Shown one piece after another: positions 11,477 to 22,235 of a DNA stretch of 64,000 bases (position 1 is its first letter; every line of letters begins with the position of its first letter). Under the pieces are notes generated by a model that saw only the letters and a program-made list of their open reading frames with translations, did not search any database and had not been told where the DNA came from. Source of the DNA: Lotus japonicus (Eukaryota; Streptophyta; Magnoliopsida; Fabales; Fabaceae); contig NC_080042.1 of the NCBI RefSeq assembly GCF_012489685.1, positions 24,442,150 to 24,506,149 on the forward strand. Reading direction: 5' to 3'. Both the position numbers and the translations under genes were made by a program.

Positions 11477-11785
11477 CTACCCTGTCCCAAAAGCAAAACG
11501 AATCAGAGCTCTACACAAAATATGACGCCTGCCTAAACCTACCCTTCCAGTACCGAGTCCACAGCGAACTGAAGTTGGCAAGTTGAAGCTCAGCTCCATG
11601 CGTCGTAAAACTCCCTTCGTCAGACGTCCACGCTCGTCAGTCCGGTCCTCCATGACCCTTCCCCGGTACATCGCTCGATGACCCACAAGATCGATCACCC
11701 AAGCGGTGGGGGCATGTCAGGCAACCAGCTCAAACCTGATCCCCCCCGAGGGAGAGACCATCGAAACCCAGTCCACCGCCGACAT
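11477..11785 (-). pseudogene. Degenerate LTR-encoded ORF in the family B solo LTR
   Basis: From the ATG at 11785, directly after a CAG as in B, the frame reads MSAVDWVSMVSPSGGIRFEL, clearly the start of the B LTR protein (MSMADWFSTVSPSGGIRYEL). It stops a few codons later after a small deletion. It resumes in another frame with AWVIDLVGHRAMYRGRVMED and GRLTKGVLRRMELSFNLP up to about 11560. The acidic C-terminal part is missing. Function unknown. Confidence 0.6.
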
Positions 11786-12039
11786 CTGACAGCAGGCCGA
11801 ACGCCCAAACACAAACATGAAACCAAAGCCAAGGCGCTAGGGTCAACTCACGGAAATAAGTAGATATACACTCAACATGTGACAAGGGGTATAGATATAT
11901 ATGTTGTTATATAAGCAATCCTAGCATGTTATTGGCTCTAACAATGCTTCAATAAATCAAACAGCACACAATTCCAGTCAGAATGAATGTATGCGTGAAA
12001 TGCAATGAATGTGATCCGGATAGTGACGCGTTCCCATTC

Positions 12040-12222
12040 GCCACAAGTGAAGCATTCACGTTCTTCACTATGGATGAACCATTCTCGTTATTCATCCTTG
12101 GTGAACCATTCCCGTTATTCACTGTATGATGAACCATTCCCGTTATTCATCATTAATGCATTGGTGAACCATTCCCGTTATTCACCAAAAGATGCACAGG
12201 TGAACCATTCCCGTTATTCACC
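12040..12222. repeat. Hairpin tandem array in the solo LTR
   Basis: Five to six units with core CCATTCCCGTTA (one reads CCATTCTCGTTA) flanked by complementary arms, for example TTGGTGAA with TTCACCAA and GATGAA with TTCATC. Same array as 22236-22470. Confidence 0.8.
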
Positions 12223-12304
12223 CGATTGATGCAATATGGTTAGCCAAACATCGAATCGTCCTCACCACTTAAGTGTTTAGCTCAAACACAATATCAAAAA
12301 CCCA

Positions 12305-12575
12305 AGAGTTAGTGTCGGTCAATACAACACAACTCGGAGTTAGTGTCGGTCAATACAACACAACCCGAACACCCAAAACCCAGAGTTAGTGTCGGTCAAT
12401 ACAACACAACTCGAACAATAAAACCCAGAGGTAGTGTCTGTCAATACAACACAACCCCAACATCAAGAGTACTAAAGTACTCGGGAGTTTAGTGTCGGTC
12501 AATACAACACAACTCCAACAACAAAACCCAAAGTCAAAACCCAGAGTTAGTGTCGGTCAATACAACACAACTCGA
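12305..12575. repeat. Tandem repeat with GTCGGTCAATACAACACAAC core
   Basis: About six copies of a unit carrying GTCGGTCAATACAACACAAC (one reads GTCTGTC), separated by A/C-rich spacers. The intact B LTRs hold only three copies at 22566-22668 and 31173-31275. Confidence 0.8.
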
Positions 12576-15108
12576 ATAACAAGAGTACTAGAGTACTCGG
12601 TGACTTTCAATCATCACCGTAGCTCACCTCAGTGGCTTTCCCCAATTCCAAAACCCACAACAAAAGTCGACTTTTCCCCGTCTTTCGCAATGTTTCCCCC
12701 CTTTCGTGCTCCTATGCTTATTCGTTAATAAAAATGTTTCGAATTGAATTAGTCAAGTTATGAGTTTATTTTCAAAGTCTAAGTCTCCCAAAGTCTCTAG
12801 CTTTCGAAATTCTAATCGTTCTAATTTTTTTTCCAAAAACCCTCCAAAAGAAGTTTCCCGGGGAAAGTCTAAGAATACGAACAAAGGGCTAAGTCTCAAA
12901 ACTCAAGTTTGAACTTGCCTAGGGTTGTACATCCAACCCGAAATATCAAAGATCACCAGATCAATGAATCCCCACTCCGAAGTCGCGTCAAAACGCACAA
13001 TCCAACAATCATCTCAACATCACAAGTTATGTAAAACATCATGACATCAGTTCATCAACATAATCAACATCAAAGCAAAGCATAAGTCGAGTTTATCAAC
13101 GCCTATCATGCAATCATAGCTATTAGTAAGTTGCCCTAACCTCGAGCTGCTCCAGCCTCGCAATCAAAATCTCCTTCACAGGAATGCTTTGAACCTCCCA
13201 AAGTTCCTTCAACTGAACCTCGGAGAAAAACAAAGCAGAATCCAAACAAAATCGATTAGTTCGATCGCAATACAACACATAAACAATAGACAAAGCATTA
13301 AAGCTTCAGAATACGACATTCGGGTACGAAAAGACAAGTTTTCGAAAACGAAAACTCCCCCTTCACTACATAGCTCACGGCCCTAAGAGAAAAAGGGCTC
13401 CGGCTCTTTTTCTTCGATCAAATCTGTTTACAAGGTAGTTTTAGGGTAAAACTAAGGCAAAGAAACTGTCGGAACAATTTTCGGACCATCGGATCGAAAT
13501 ACGGCTATTCAGGGGTGTTTTGGTCCAAAATAAAAGCTCAAAACCTCAAAATTTATCAGTTCGGATAACAAATTTGACAGCAATGATCCTAACGACATCC
13601 GTGACAACTAATCCTAAAGGCACGAAGTCAGATTACGACTTTTCGACAATAAAGTTTCGAAATGTGCGACAAAAGACTTTTGAATCAGTTTTTCAGATCT
13701 TGGACAACTCGATCACAATCGGCGAATACTGACGGAGGTTTTAGACTCTTGAGCACGTAGGGAAGATAACCCAAGCGAGAAATCAGGAAAAACAGACAGT
13801 TTTACAAAAAGCTCAAAACTTTGAGCACAGAAACGACTACAGAAACGCAGTAGAAACAGTAATCAGAGGTAAGAATCAAGCTAGTTACCTCGATACCTTG
13901 AAGTAGGAACGAACTGCGCGAAGATCGGTCGAGTTTCGGCAAAAAATCTCCTCTCCCTCTCTCTCCTCAATCCACGGCCAACAATGGGAAGAAATGGAAG
14001 ATATTTTGCTTTTTCGACTATTTATATGCAGGTGAAATCGCGGGAAAATGAAAATTTCGCGATTCCGATTTTTGCAGCACGTTCACCGATGAATTCTAAG
14101 AGAGATTCTGGCGTCAGAATTCCAGAACTCAAAACAAATCTCTAACTTTTGGGAAAAACGATATCTAAAATCCCAAAAGCGGTGTAAGTTAATCTGTCCC
14201 GAAAAACTACTTTTTGCTGTGATGGTCAGACGACAAAACTTCCTTCTGAAGAAAGATTGGAAATGTCGAAACAAATCTGGCTACGCGGACGGAAACTTTG
14301 TTAGAAGTCCTGAATAGAAAAAGTTTTCATCCAGCGCTTGAATCTAGGGTTTCGAAGAAAAGAAATTAGCGTCGTCGGACTTCCGAAAAGTGAATACTAT
14401 CGTGCATACAGTCCAGGGTTCCGAAATGAAACGCTGGTCGAAGGAAAAATAAAGAGAACCTTTAAATTTTCCAAGGGTTTGAAATCTCACTTAATACGTT
14501 GCTCTAAAAGCGAAATTGCCTATTCTGGACACGCTCGCCATAAGGCAGGTGTGCAGACGACTCACACTAATTCCTATAGCTACTACGCAACATTCCTCAA
14601 GCAATTCATGAACTTTCTTCTTCATTAATCTTTCTCAAACCTCAAACTCCTGTCACGCGTGCACTGATTCTACGCGTGAGTTGGAAATTAACTTGTTCTG
14701 CAAATCCAGGTCTTACACTTCTAGACTTCAGAGTCTCCACTTTTCAGCTTCTGGATCTTCAGAGTCTTCTACACCATCAGAACATCTGAACCTTCAGAGT
14801 GTCTGGGTTGCCAGAACGTCTGGATCTTCAGAACTTCAAGTGAGTTAAGTCCACGTCAGAGCTTGATTAACTTCAGACCTTCTGAAGCTTTTCTACTGTT
14901 CAGACTGAACATAGAGTTTGCGAAAGCGTTGCTTGGGTCACTCTTTGAACACAGTGCTTCTGATTCGTGTGAGATTGTGTTAAGGTCAGAACCTATTAAG
15001 AGCACACTCAGAAAACACGTTAGAGTACCACAATTGTTCATACTAAAATGTTAACTTGTAATCATCAAAACATAGAGTTGTACTTCTCGATCAAAACTTG
15101 ATCTTACA

Positions 15109-15873
15109 TGTGCCTCATGCATAACCCTCTTACTATCAAAACAAGGCAATAAAGGCAAACAGTAATAGAAACAAAGGCCTTGGTAGGTCTAGTAACTACC
15201 AAGTCAAAAGGTAAGCAATTAGTGCCGCAGTCAACAACAACAAAAAGTCTTAATAGGTGTAGTATCCTTAAGATCATGACAAGGATAAGGTTACCGCCAA
15301 TCTCGCACTCTTCCCCGATCAGTCCATCGTCTCCATCTGCTTCCTCGCCTTTAATGACATAAACTCTTCCCCTCATAGTACGTTTTGCTTTCAAAGTATT
15401 AACAGTTGGCTCCGCCTTAGGTGCCCTACAATCGATGGTCACATGTCCCGGCTGGTTGCAATTGAAACATCGGGGCCCTTGGTTCAGACATGCGTTAGCA
15501 TATTGTCTAGTCGTTCCACACCTGAAACAGGTCACCTTTGGGTTTGCTGATTGGCTTCTTGTGCCTGGAGTGGCAGCAATCAAAGGCTTGTAAGATCTTG
15601 GGGTAAAACCTCTCCCCTCCGGAGGCTGTACAACTTCCTCTGCCGGAATTTTCCCTTTCCTTGGTTGCCTTGGGGGCTCCACCTCACCGACCCGCCAGTT
15701 CTTGCTCGGTTTATCCTTTTGTTCTGCATAAGCTCCACCTCTGTTGCCTTCTCTATCTGTGCTTGAAACTGAAAAATCCCCAACGGTCTAACAGAATCCT
15801 CAATATCTGCTCGCAGCGCATTAACGAACCTCTTGCACATGTAGCGCTCGTTCACATGGTTGTTGAAGAATTG
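15109..15873 (-). pseudogene. Element C gag C-terminus and protease start (decayed chromovirus)
   Basis: Minus-strand coding with frameshifts. Near the right end it reads ERYMCKRFVNALRADIEDSV, then a gag linker, two zinc knuckles (CFRCGTTRQYANAC, whose conserved His is now Gln, and CFNCNQPGHVTIDC), then the start of protease. The protease DSGATHSF motif has been lost by frameshift around 15290. It aligns throughout with residues 180-430 of the element B polyprotein. The upstream half continues at 40583-41060, on the far side of element A, which inserted here with TSD AATTG. Its left end is cut by the Sirevirus LTR at 15108. Confidence 0.85.
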
Positions 15874-16580
15874 TGTAAGGCCCGAGTTTTTAAGTTTATG
15901 CTAAGTGAATAAACTTCTTATTCACGATTAGGGTTGATGTAATGTGAAGGGAAACCTGAACGAAAGTTTATTAAATGAAATATATTTATGAAGGAGAAAG
16001 TTCAGGAAAAGTTCAAGGATTGCATTATGATCGATAAAAGTTATAGCACGAACGTGTTACGCTTAAACCTATGTCAGAAACCCTGGTATATAGCTAATTT
16101 TCACTTTTAGGCACGCTGGAAGTTAATTCCAAAAATCTTCAGAGAAATGTTAGAACTTCTCTTTTTCCATATATCACAATCGTTTCGAGGCGAAACTCTA
16201 GGATCTACGAACGTCCGATTCCAATCATCGGAAGTTTGCCGAAACCGAATCCCTGGTATTTCAAAACCCTAGAATTTCTCGACAATGAAGACTTTATCTA
16301 TTCAGAGCTTCAAATGAATATTCTACACGCGTACACCCATTTCTCTTGATGATTTCAATCTTTCTTCCGAAGGAAGTTTCCTATTCCGACATTCGATGCA
16401 AAAAGCAACTTATCGGGTAAAATAGTTTTATACCGACTATGCATTAGTTGCCAAAAATACAAGGAGACCTCTTTATAGTTTTGGAATTCTTTTGCCAAAA
16501 CATATCTATTAATTCACGAAGAATGACGCCGGAAAAATCAGATTCGCGAAACTTTCATTTTCCCGTGAATTTCCAACCTT

Positions 16581-16588
16581 TATATATA
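16581..16588 (+). promoter_or_regulatory. TATA box of element A 5' LTR
   Basis: TATATATA lies about 140 bases upstream of the first donor-like site, in the position of the TATAAAT in the B LTR. The same sequence is in the 3' LTR at 37542-37549. Confidence 0.6.
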
Positions 16589-18105
16589 GCAAAGAAAGGA
16601 AGAAAAACTCAAATTCTCCTCCATTTTCTCTCTTCAAACCCGCGGCCAAGAACAAGGAAGAAGGAAGAAGAATTTTCTTCATCGTTTGCTTGATCGTCGA
16701 TCAATCAGTGGCTACTTCAAGGCTTCGAGGTATAGTCGCTAATCCTTACCTCCGATCGCTTTTTCCATAGCTTTTCTGTAGAGTTTTCTGAGTGGATAGT
16801 TTATGGGTTTTTGCCAAACTATCCTGAATCTTTCATTTCTGATTCTAAACCTCTTCCTTATGCGCCCAAGATCACTTCTGCCGGATTAGATTTTCCGTTA
16901 TGTCGCCGGAATTCCGTCGGAATCAATTTGAGTCTAAAATACCCATTTTTGGAGTTTTTGGAGTAAAGCTTCAACCTTTAGGCTGAAAACTATCGCCTTA
17001 GCTTAGTGATAGTAGGATTAGTTGTCATAAACGTCGTTGGTGACGTCCCTGCAAAATTTTATTTTTGGGATTTCAGTTTTGAAAAATCACAAGTTAAAAA
17101 TCATGACCAAAATACCCCTGCGACAGTTTTTGATCCGATAATTTTTCCGAGTTCAGAATACCCTTAGTTACGGCTTATGAAAGCATAGGAACCAAGTTTG
17201 ATCGAAGAAAAATCGAGTCTCCTAATTACCTAAAGTGGCCGAACCTATTAAAGGGGGAGGAGGAAATTTCCTTTTCCGAAAACTTGTCTTTTCGCGCTAG
17301 ATTATCGTACCTTAGAGTATAGATTACTTCGAGTAACCTTAGTAAGTATCGATAGCTTAGTTTTCGATAGATTCTGATAGTATTTCTGTGGTTTTGCTCT
17401 AAAGGTGATTTTGAGGAATTCCCAGAGGAGCAAGCCTTTGATTGTGAACAAGTGTTAGGAGATCGTCCTGGAGAATCTACAGGTGAGGGCTTCTCACTGA
17501 ATCTCTAGTTAATGCTTAGGGTCGATGTTTCGACATTGTTTACTGTTTATGCACTTGAATTGTGTGTGATTGGAAAATGTTTTCTGAGGCTTCGGCTGAC
17601 AATGTAGATGATTCATCTACTGAATGTTTTTGAGATTGTCTTACATGCTATGTGCTATGTGGGTAATCTAGGATGTGTGGTGCATGCTTTATATGCTAAG
17701 TGCTAAGTGTTTATGATGCGATTTATTGATATATGACATGTTGTTGATTGTGATGATTTAAATATGCTCTGTACTGGAATCTGAGATTCTGAATGGTGAG
17801 AATAGCGGGCAAGTCATGCCGATTTTATTTTGAGAGTTTTGAGAAAGTTTGATAGGACGAACGAGGTTCGGGCCTTAATTTTGTTTAGTGGATCGAGACA
17901 TCCTCTGGAAGCGACTTGGGATTGGGAGATCCTGAAAATGTATAAGACTTGCGATAAGACAAAATGGAATCTATTTTATAAAGAAAATTCATAAGACCTT
18001 AAATAACCTCAAAATCTTTAAGTAATGATAACAACCTCGAAGGAAGGCATTGGAAGTCAAATCATAGTTTTGGAAAAACGAGGAGTGTCGTCGGATCCAA
18101 GTGTA

Positions 18106-18290
18106 GCGTTTGTTGTCGTGCTGTTGGAGCAGCGTTTGTTGTTGTGCTGTTGGAGCAGCGTTTGTTTGTTGTGCTGTTGGAGCAGCGTTTGTTGTTGTGC
18201 TGTTGGAGCAGCGTTTATTGTTGTGCTGTTGGAGCAGCGTTTGTTATTGTGCTGTTGGAGCAGCGTTTGTTGTGGTGCTGTTGGAGCAGC
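18106..18290. repeat. 26-bp tandem repeat, seven copies (A 5' LTR)
   Basis: Units contain GTGCTGTTGGAGCAGCGTTT plus a variable TGTTGT segment; one unit is 27 bp. No frame of the array contains a stop, so a Leu/Val/Cys-rich peptide appears in overlapping frames by composition. I do not regard those frames as genes. An identical array sits in the 3' LTR at 39067-39251. Confidence 0.95.
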
Positions 18291-18968
18291 TATGTGTCGT
18301 TATGAAGTGTGTCTTTTGGTCGCAGAATCGACTTTACCTTAGGGTAAGCTTTTAGAGACTTTAACTTCCCTAGAACACGTGGCGACGTGTCGAGTGAGGA
18401 CGGAGACGTTGTTTGACTAATCATTTTGCATACATGCAACATTAATGGGGTATTAACACAGGACGTACTCTGGACCTCGTCGGTTTCCAAAATGGTCATA
18501 AGACCCGGAATGCCGTGAAAGAGCGTTTATAGACGTCTCTTGTAGCAGACCGAAATGGCAGACCTACGGGTTTACTACTGATCTGGCTACCTTTGTGTGG
18601 TGTAAGAGGCACGCGGGCCGAAATGGTTCCACCGTGGCTGGTGTTAGGACTGATCCGTTTGATGTCCATCCCTTTCCGGAATGCATGTGGTTAACTGGGT
18701 TAACCTGCATATCATTTCTTGCAACATGCATACTGACTTAGTGATGAGTGTGTTTGATACTTGTTAATTCTATTTGAGGCATGTTAACTGTGATTTATCA
18801 TCGTTTATATTCATCATGAGATATGCAACCCTAGGATGTTATCCCTAGCTAAAAGCCTAAGTGGCTATCCTATTATCTGTATCTATCCTTGCTATTATTT
18901 ACATAATTCTTTGGAGTTGACCCTCGCGTCTTCTGTGTGTGCTTTGGCGAACAAACGCCCTTTGTCAG

Positions 18969-19130
18969 ATGTCTTTGGCGGACTAGTTCACGACGGTTCA
19001 CCCTTCGGGGGAAACTAGAGTTGGGATGCTGGAACAGGAGCGCATCGCGATAGCGAGCGGAGGACGGAGGATGTACCTAGACTTAGTCGTTCTGGATTCA
19101 GATTCGGACGACGATCACGCTAGCATGTAG
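18969..19130 (+). pseudogene. Short LTR-encoded ORF in element A 5' LTR
   Basis: The ATG follows TTTGTCAG directly. The frame reads MSLAD, a TAG at 18984, then FTTVHPSGETRVGMLEQE and ends MYLDLVVLDSDSDDDHASM before TAG at 19128-19130. It aligns at both ends with the 222-residue version in B (MSMADWFSTVSPSGG and ITVDSDSDSESSGE) but lacks about 170 residues of the middle. An ATG at 19026 would still give 34 residues carrying the acidic tail. Product unknown. The tail (hydrophobic VVL then DSDSDDD) looks like a SUMO-interacting motif. The 3' LTR copy is at 39930-40091. Confidence 0.55.
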
Positions 19131-19619
19131 GATTGAGTGTTAGTGTGAGCTCCTCGAGATGGGATTAGTGTAGGAGTAGAGTCTTAGCTCTGAACATCAT
19201 TTGTTTCATTCGGGACAGGGTAGTTTCCCACCTATAGCTTTTTGTGTGGTTTCGTTACGGGAATCACAGAGAGTTGGTTGGACTTAGGAAGTCTTGTTTC
19301 AGGCCGATGGGCCAGCTTATTCTCATTTTGAGGGATAGTGTTGCGGACACTTAACCTTTTCTTTTGGTTTGTACTTTTGCCTACGGGCGCTACTCTTTTA
19401 TTACCCGTCACTGGAGGTTCACTCGTGACGAGGTTGCTACTTACAGCGGGGGCTGTTTATATATTGTATATTAGTTTTATTACTTTTCGCACTTGGGTTT
19501 TATTTATTTCAGTCTTGTCTTAGTTATAATCGAAAAAAAAAAAATATATTCACGTTTTTCCGCATTAAGTTTACTTTTGGTTACTAAAGTGACGCCACCG
19601 AAATCGGGGTGTTACATTG

Positions 19620-19631
19620 TGGTATCAGAGC
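19620..19631 (+). promoter_or_regulatory. Primer binding site of element A
   Basis: TGGTATCAGAGC three bases after the LTR end, complementary to the 3' end of initiator tRNA-Met. It is the usual primer of minus-strand synthesis for this clade. Confidence 0.95.
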
Positions 19632-19826
19632 ACGGTCGAGTCTTTCGGGAGTTGTTGGGGAATAGGTCTTCTGTGCTAGGTTGTGTGACTCTGCAAAGAG
19701 TGAGAATTGATTGTCTGCAAGCGATTTTTCGCTTAAAAATTGATTGAAGTTATTGCTTACTCATATTGTATAGTGATGCTAGATGTTATCTTATGATGAG
19801 TACTGACTGTTTGCTTCCTTTAACAG

Positions 19827-20860
19827 AATACCAACCAGCTAGCTGAGATGATGGCCACTATGGCCCAAGCCGTTACCGCACAGGCGAATGATAACGCCAT
19901 GAGGCGTGCTGCTGAAGAAGCACGTGAACAACATCAGCGCCAGAGGGAAATAACTCTGGACCAGAACAAAGGCCTCAATGACTTCAGGAGGCAAAACCCA
20001 CCAAAGTTCTCTGGTGGTACTGATCCAGACGCAGCGGATCTCTGGATCCAGGAAATCGAGAAGATTTTCGGTGTTCTGCAAACTGTTGAGGGTGCCAAGG
20101 TGGGCATGGCGACTTATCTTCTGCTAGGAGATGCTGAATACTGGTGGAAGGGCACCAGGGGAATCATGGAAGCCAACCATGAAGAGATCAACTGGAACTC
20201 GTTCCGGACCGCGTTCTTGGAAAAGTATTTTCCGACAAGTGCCCGGGATGAGAGGGAGGCGCAGTTTTTGACACTCCGTTAGGGAGGTATGTCTGTACCG
20301 GAATTTGCTTCGAAGCTGGAGTCTTTGGCAAAGCATTTCCAATTCTTTAATGATCATGTTGACGAGCGCTACATGTGCAAGCGCTTCGTGAATGGACTGA
20401 GACCCGATATTGAGGACTCAGTGAGGCCGCTGGGAATCATGCGATTCCAATCATTGGTGGAGAAAGCCACGGAAGTGGAGCTGATGAAGAACCGGAGGTT
20501 GAACCGGGCTGGAACTGGAGGGCCGATGAGGTCGGGCTCTCAGAATATTCAGAACAGGGGAAGGTTTCAAAACAGGAGGCCATATCAGCGTCCTGCTGGT
20601 AGAGGGTTTGCATCAGGATCTTACAAGCCCATGGTGGGTGCTGCTGGTGGTTCTGGGGGTCAGACTCAGAACAGAGAACTGACGTGCTTCAAGTGTGGGA
20701 AGCCGGGGCACTTTGCTCGTGCTTGTCCCGACACGAGGCCTCAATGCTTCAATTGCAACAAGTTGGGGCATACTGCTGCTCAGTGCAGGGCACCAAAGGC
20801 GGAGCCAACCGTCAACACTGCTCAAGGAAAGCGTCCTGCTGCAAAGGCGAGAGTCTACAC
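19827..20860 (+). pseudogene. Element A gag (stop codon; split by element B)
   Basis: Structural Gag of a Tekay-type element. The frame is recognisable from 19827 ([16 protein letters not shown]), but the ATG present in B is missing; the first ATGs are internal, near 19848. The preceding CTTTAACAG looks like a splice acceptor. The gag core includes [17 protein letters not shown], a YWWKGTRG motif and [16 protein letters not shown] at 20280-20282 replaces a Gln of B (FLTLKQG). The rest is open from 20289: [20 protein letters not shown], a basic linker, and two intact knuckles, CFKCGKPGHFARAC and CFNCNKLGHTAAQC. Coding is cut at 20860 by B and resumes at 33412 in the same frame with the protease. 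Confidence 0.9.
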
Positions 20861-21327
20861 TGTAACACCCCGACTTCCAGGTGTCACTTTAGTAACCAAA
20901 AATAAACTTTACGCGGAAAACAGGTAAATTTTTTTCGTTTCTTTCCTTTAAATCAAAGCGATAAAGAAGTAGAGACAACACCCAACAACTAAACTAACCG
21001 ATATACAAATATATATACATCTGTACAGCCTCGGCTGCACTCCATGTCACGCGAAGCCGCAGTGACTCCAAAGTAGTACGCCCGCAGGCAAATATACAAA
21101 CCAGAACTGTGAGTAAAAGTATCAAAATACAGTTATCCAAGAGAAAGTCGGCACTCAAAAATGGCCTGAAAGGAAGACCCCTATACTCCGACAGACTCTC
21201 TGTGATCCTCCTCAAAAGAACCACATAAAAAGCCACACATCGGAACCTACCCTGTCCCAACAAGAAACTGACGATCAGAGCTCTACACAAAAATGTCGCT
21301 AATCCTAACCTACCCTCCCAGCTCAGC

Positions 21328-22029
21328 TCACCAATCATCCTCCTCCTCATCGCTGCTCGGCGAGTAGCTCTCCCCACTGCTCTCGGAGTCAGAGTCGGAA
21401 TCCACCGTAATCATCTCGGTGTCCAAGTCCATAACCTCCCTCCTCACTGTCCTGCGCACCGCCCTAGTCGAGCCGGTCTCCACATCCACCTCTCCTGTGA
21501 GAACATCCTCCTCCTCCACCCTCATCAAGGGGTCCACACGGTAGCCGTGCGGTGAAGAGAAAGATAAGAGACGTGAGACAGATGGGACAACAGACTCCCT
21601 CCTCGGCTGTACGAGCCTAGAGGACGACGCCACGTCGGTAGAAGCGATGGCAGTAGCCGGAGGTGGCACAACAGGTGTAGAAGCAGCAGCAGGCTCGATC
21701 TCCTCTGGGTCCTCCTCAACAGTAGGTGAAGTCGGAGGTGGTGCAGGTGGTGCATGTCCAGTGCCTGGTCCACAATGAACTGAGGGCGGCAAGTCAAAAC
21801 TCAGCTCCATACGCCGTAGCACTCCGCTCGTCAGGCGTCCTCGCTCATCCGTCCGGTCCTCCATGACCCTTCCCCTATACGTCGCCCGGTGACCAGCCAC
21901 ATCGATCACCCAAGCGGTGGGGGCATCCCTATCCAGCAACTCATATCTGATCCCCCCCGAGGGAGAGACCGTCGAGAACCAGTCGGCCATCGACATCTGG
22001 CAGCAGGCCGACCGCCCAAAGACAAACAT
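21328..22029 (-). CDS. LTR-encoded ORF, 233 codons, unknown function (B 3' LTR copy)
   Basis: Open frame in the same orientation as the element, just upstream of the LTR 3' end. The likely start is the second Met (21996), because CTGCCAG precedes it like a 3' splice site and the same junction is conserved in A; that gives about 222 residues. Order: MSMADWFSTVSPSGG, a conserved block with AWVIDVAGHRATYRG and MELSFDLP, a long Pro/Thr/Ala-rich linker, a basic RRTVRRE patch, then ITVDSDSDSESSGE and an acidic end DEEEDDW. No transmembrane segment or signal peptide is apparent. Related blocks occur in LTRs D, E and E'. I do not recognise the family. The acidic tail suggests a SUMO-interacting or chromatin-protein contact, which is inference. 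Identical protein at 29935-30636. Confidence 0.6.
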   Translation of the reverse strand: MFVFGRSACCQMSMADWFSTVSPSGGIRYELLDRDAPTAWVIDVAGHRATYRGRVMEDRTDERGRLTSGVLRRMELSFDLPPSVHCGPGTGHAPPAPPPTSPTVEEDPEEIEPAAASTPVVPPPATAIASTDVASSSRLVQPRRESVVPSVSRLLSFSSPHGYRVDPLMRVEEEDVLTGEVDVETGSTRAVRRTVRREVMDLDTEMITVDSDSDSESSGESYSPSSDEEEDDW

Positions 22030-22235
22030 ACAAACAAAGCCAAGGCGCTAGGGTCAACTCACAGCAATAAGTACATATACACACAACATGTGACAGGGTA
22101 TATATATAAGTTGTTATATAAGCATATAAATAATCCTAGCATGTTATGGCTCTAACATTACTTCAATAAACAAACAGCACACAGTCTCAGTCAGCATGAA
22201 TGTATGCGTGAAATGCACAATATGAATCCGGATTT

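Larger units (their letters stand above)
11086..14717 (-). repeat. Family B gypsy solo LTR (3632 bp)
   Basis: Begins TGTAACACCCCGATTTCCAG and ends CCAGGTCTTACA, matching the element B LTRs along most of its length. Perfect 5-bp duplication CTTCT at 11081-11085 and 14718-14722, so it inserted into the Sirevirus LTR and then lost its interior. It is shorter than the 3944-bp LTRs of intact B, mainly in the LTR-ORF region near 11477-11785. It keeps the hairpin array (12040-12222) and has more copies of the GTCGGTCAATACAACACAAC repeat. Confidence 0.9.
10261..15108 (-). repeat. Sirevirus (copia) solo LTR, split by a gypsy solo LTR
   Basis: Minus-orientation LTR made of two halves, 10261-11085 and 14718/14723-15108. 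They match the intact copy at 51128-52334: start TGTAAGATCAAGTTTTGATC (at 15108), TATA region CTATATATACTCC (sense TATA) near 10772, poly-G tract at 10286, end at 10261. Flanks are TGTGT on the left and TGTGC on the right, a 4-of-5 target duplication. No PBS or coding region follows either end, so it is a solo LTR from recombination between two LTRs. Confidence 0.85.
15874..19616 (+). repeat. Element A 5' LTR
   Basis: Begins TGTAAGGCCCGAG and ends GAAATCGGGGTGTTACA. TATA box TATATATA at 16581-16588. Donor-like GAG|GTATAG at 16730, a possible 78-base exon at 17405-17482 between AAAG and GTGAGG, a 26-bp tandem array at 18106-18290, and a short LTR-encoded ORF at 18969-19130 just after TTTGTCAG. 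The family B LTR shares the layout despite low overall identity. Confidence 0.95.

Noticed and set aside
12040..12222. CRISPR-like array of short repeats and spacers
   Set aside because: Units are palindromic with 5-15 base irregular spacers, inside a plant LTR, without cas genes.
12005..12229. Open frame with repeated MNHSRYS peptides
   Set aside because: Explained by the hairpin repeat; other frames of the same array are equally open.
18025..18355. Overlapping open frames over the 26-bp array
   Set aside because: The repeat unit contains no stop in any frame, so the frames are a by-product of the repeat.
20994..21377. 127-codon minus-strand frame at the LTR B end (copy at 29601-29984)
   Set aside because: It overlaps the acidic end of the LTR ORF in another frame and has no counterpart in the D, E or E' LTRs.
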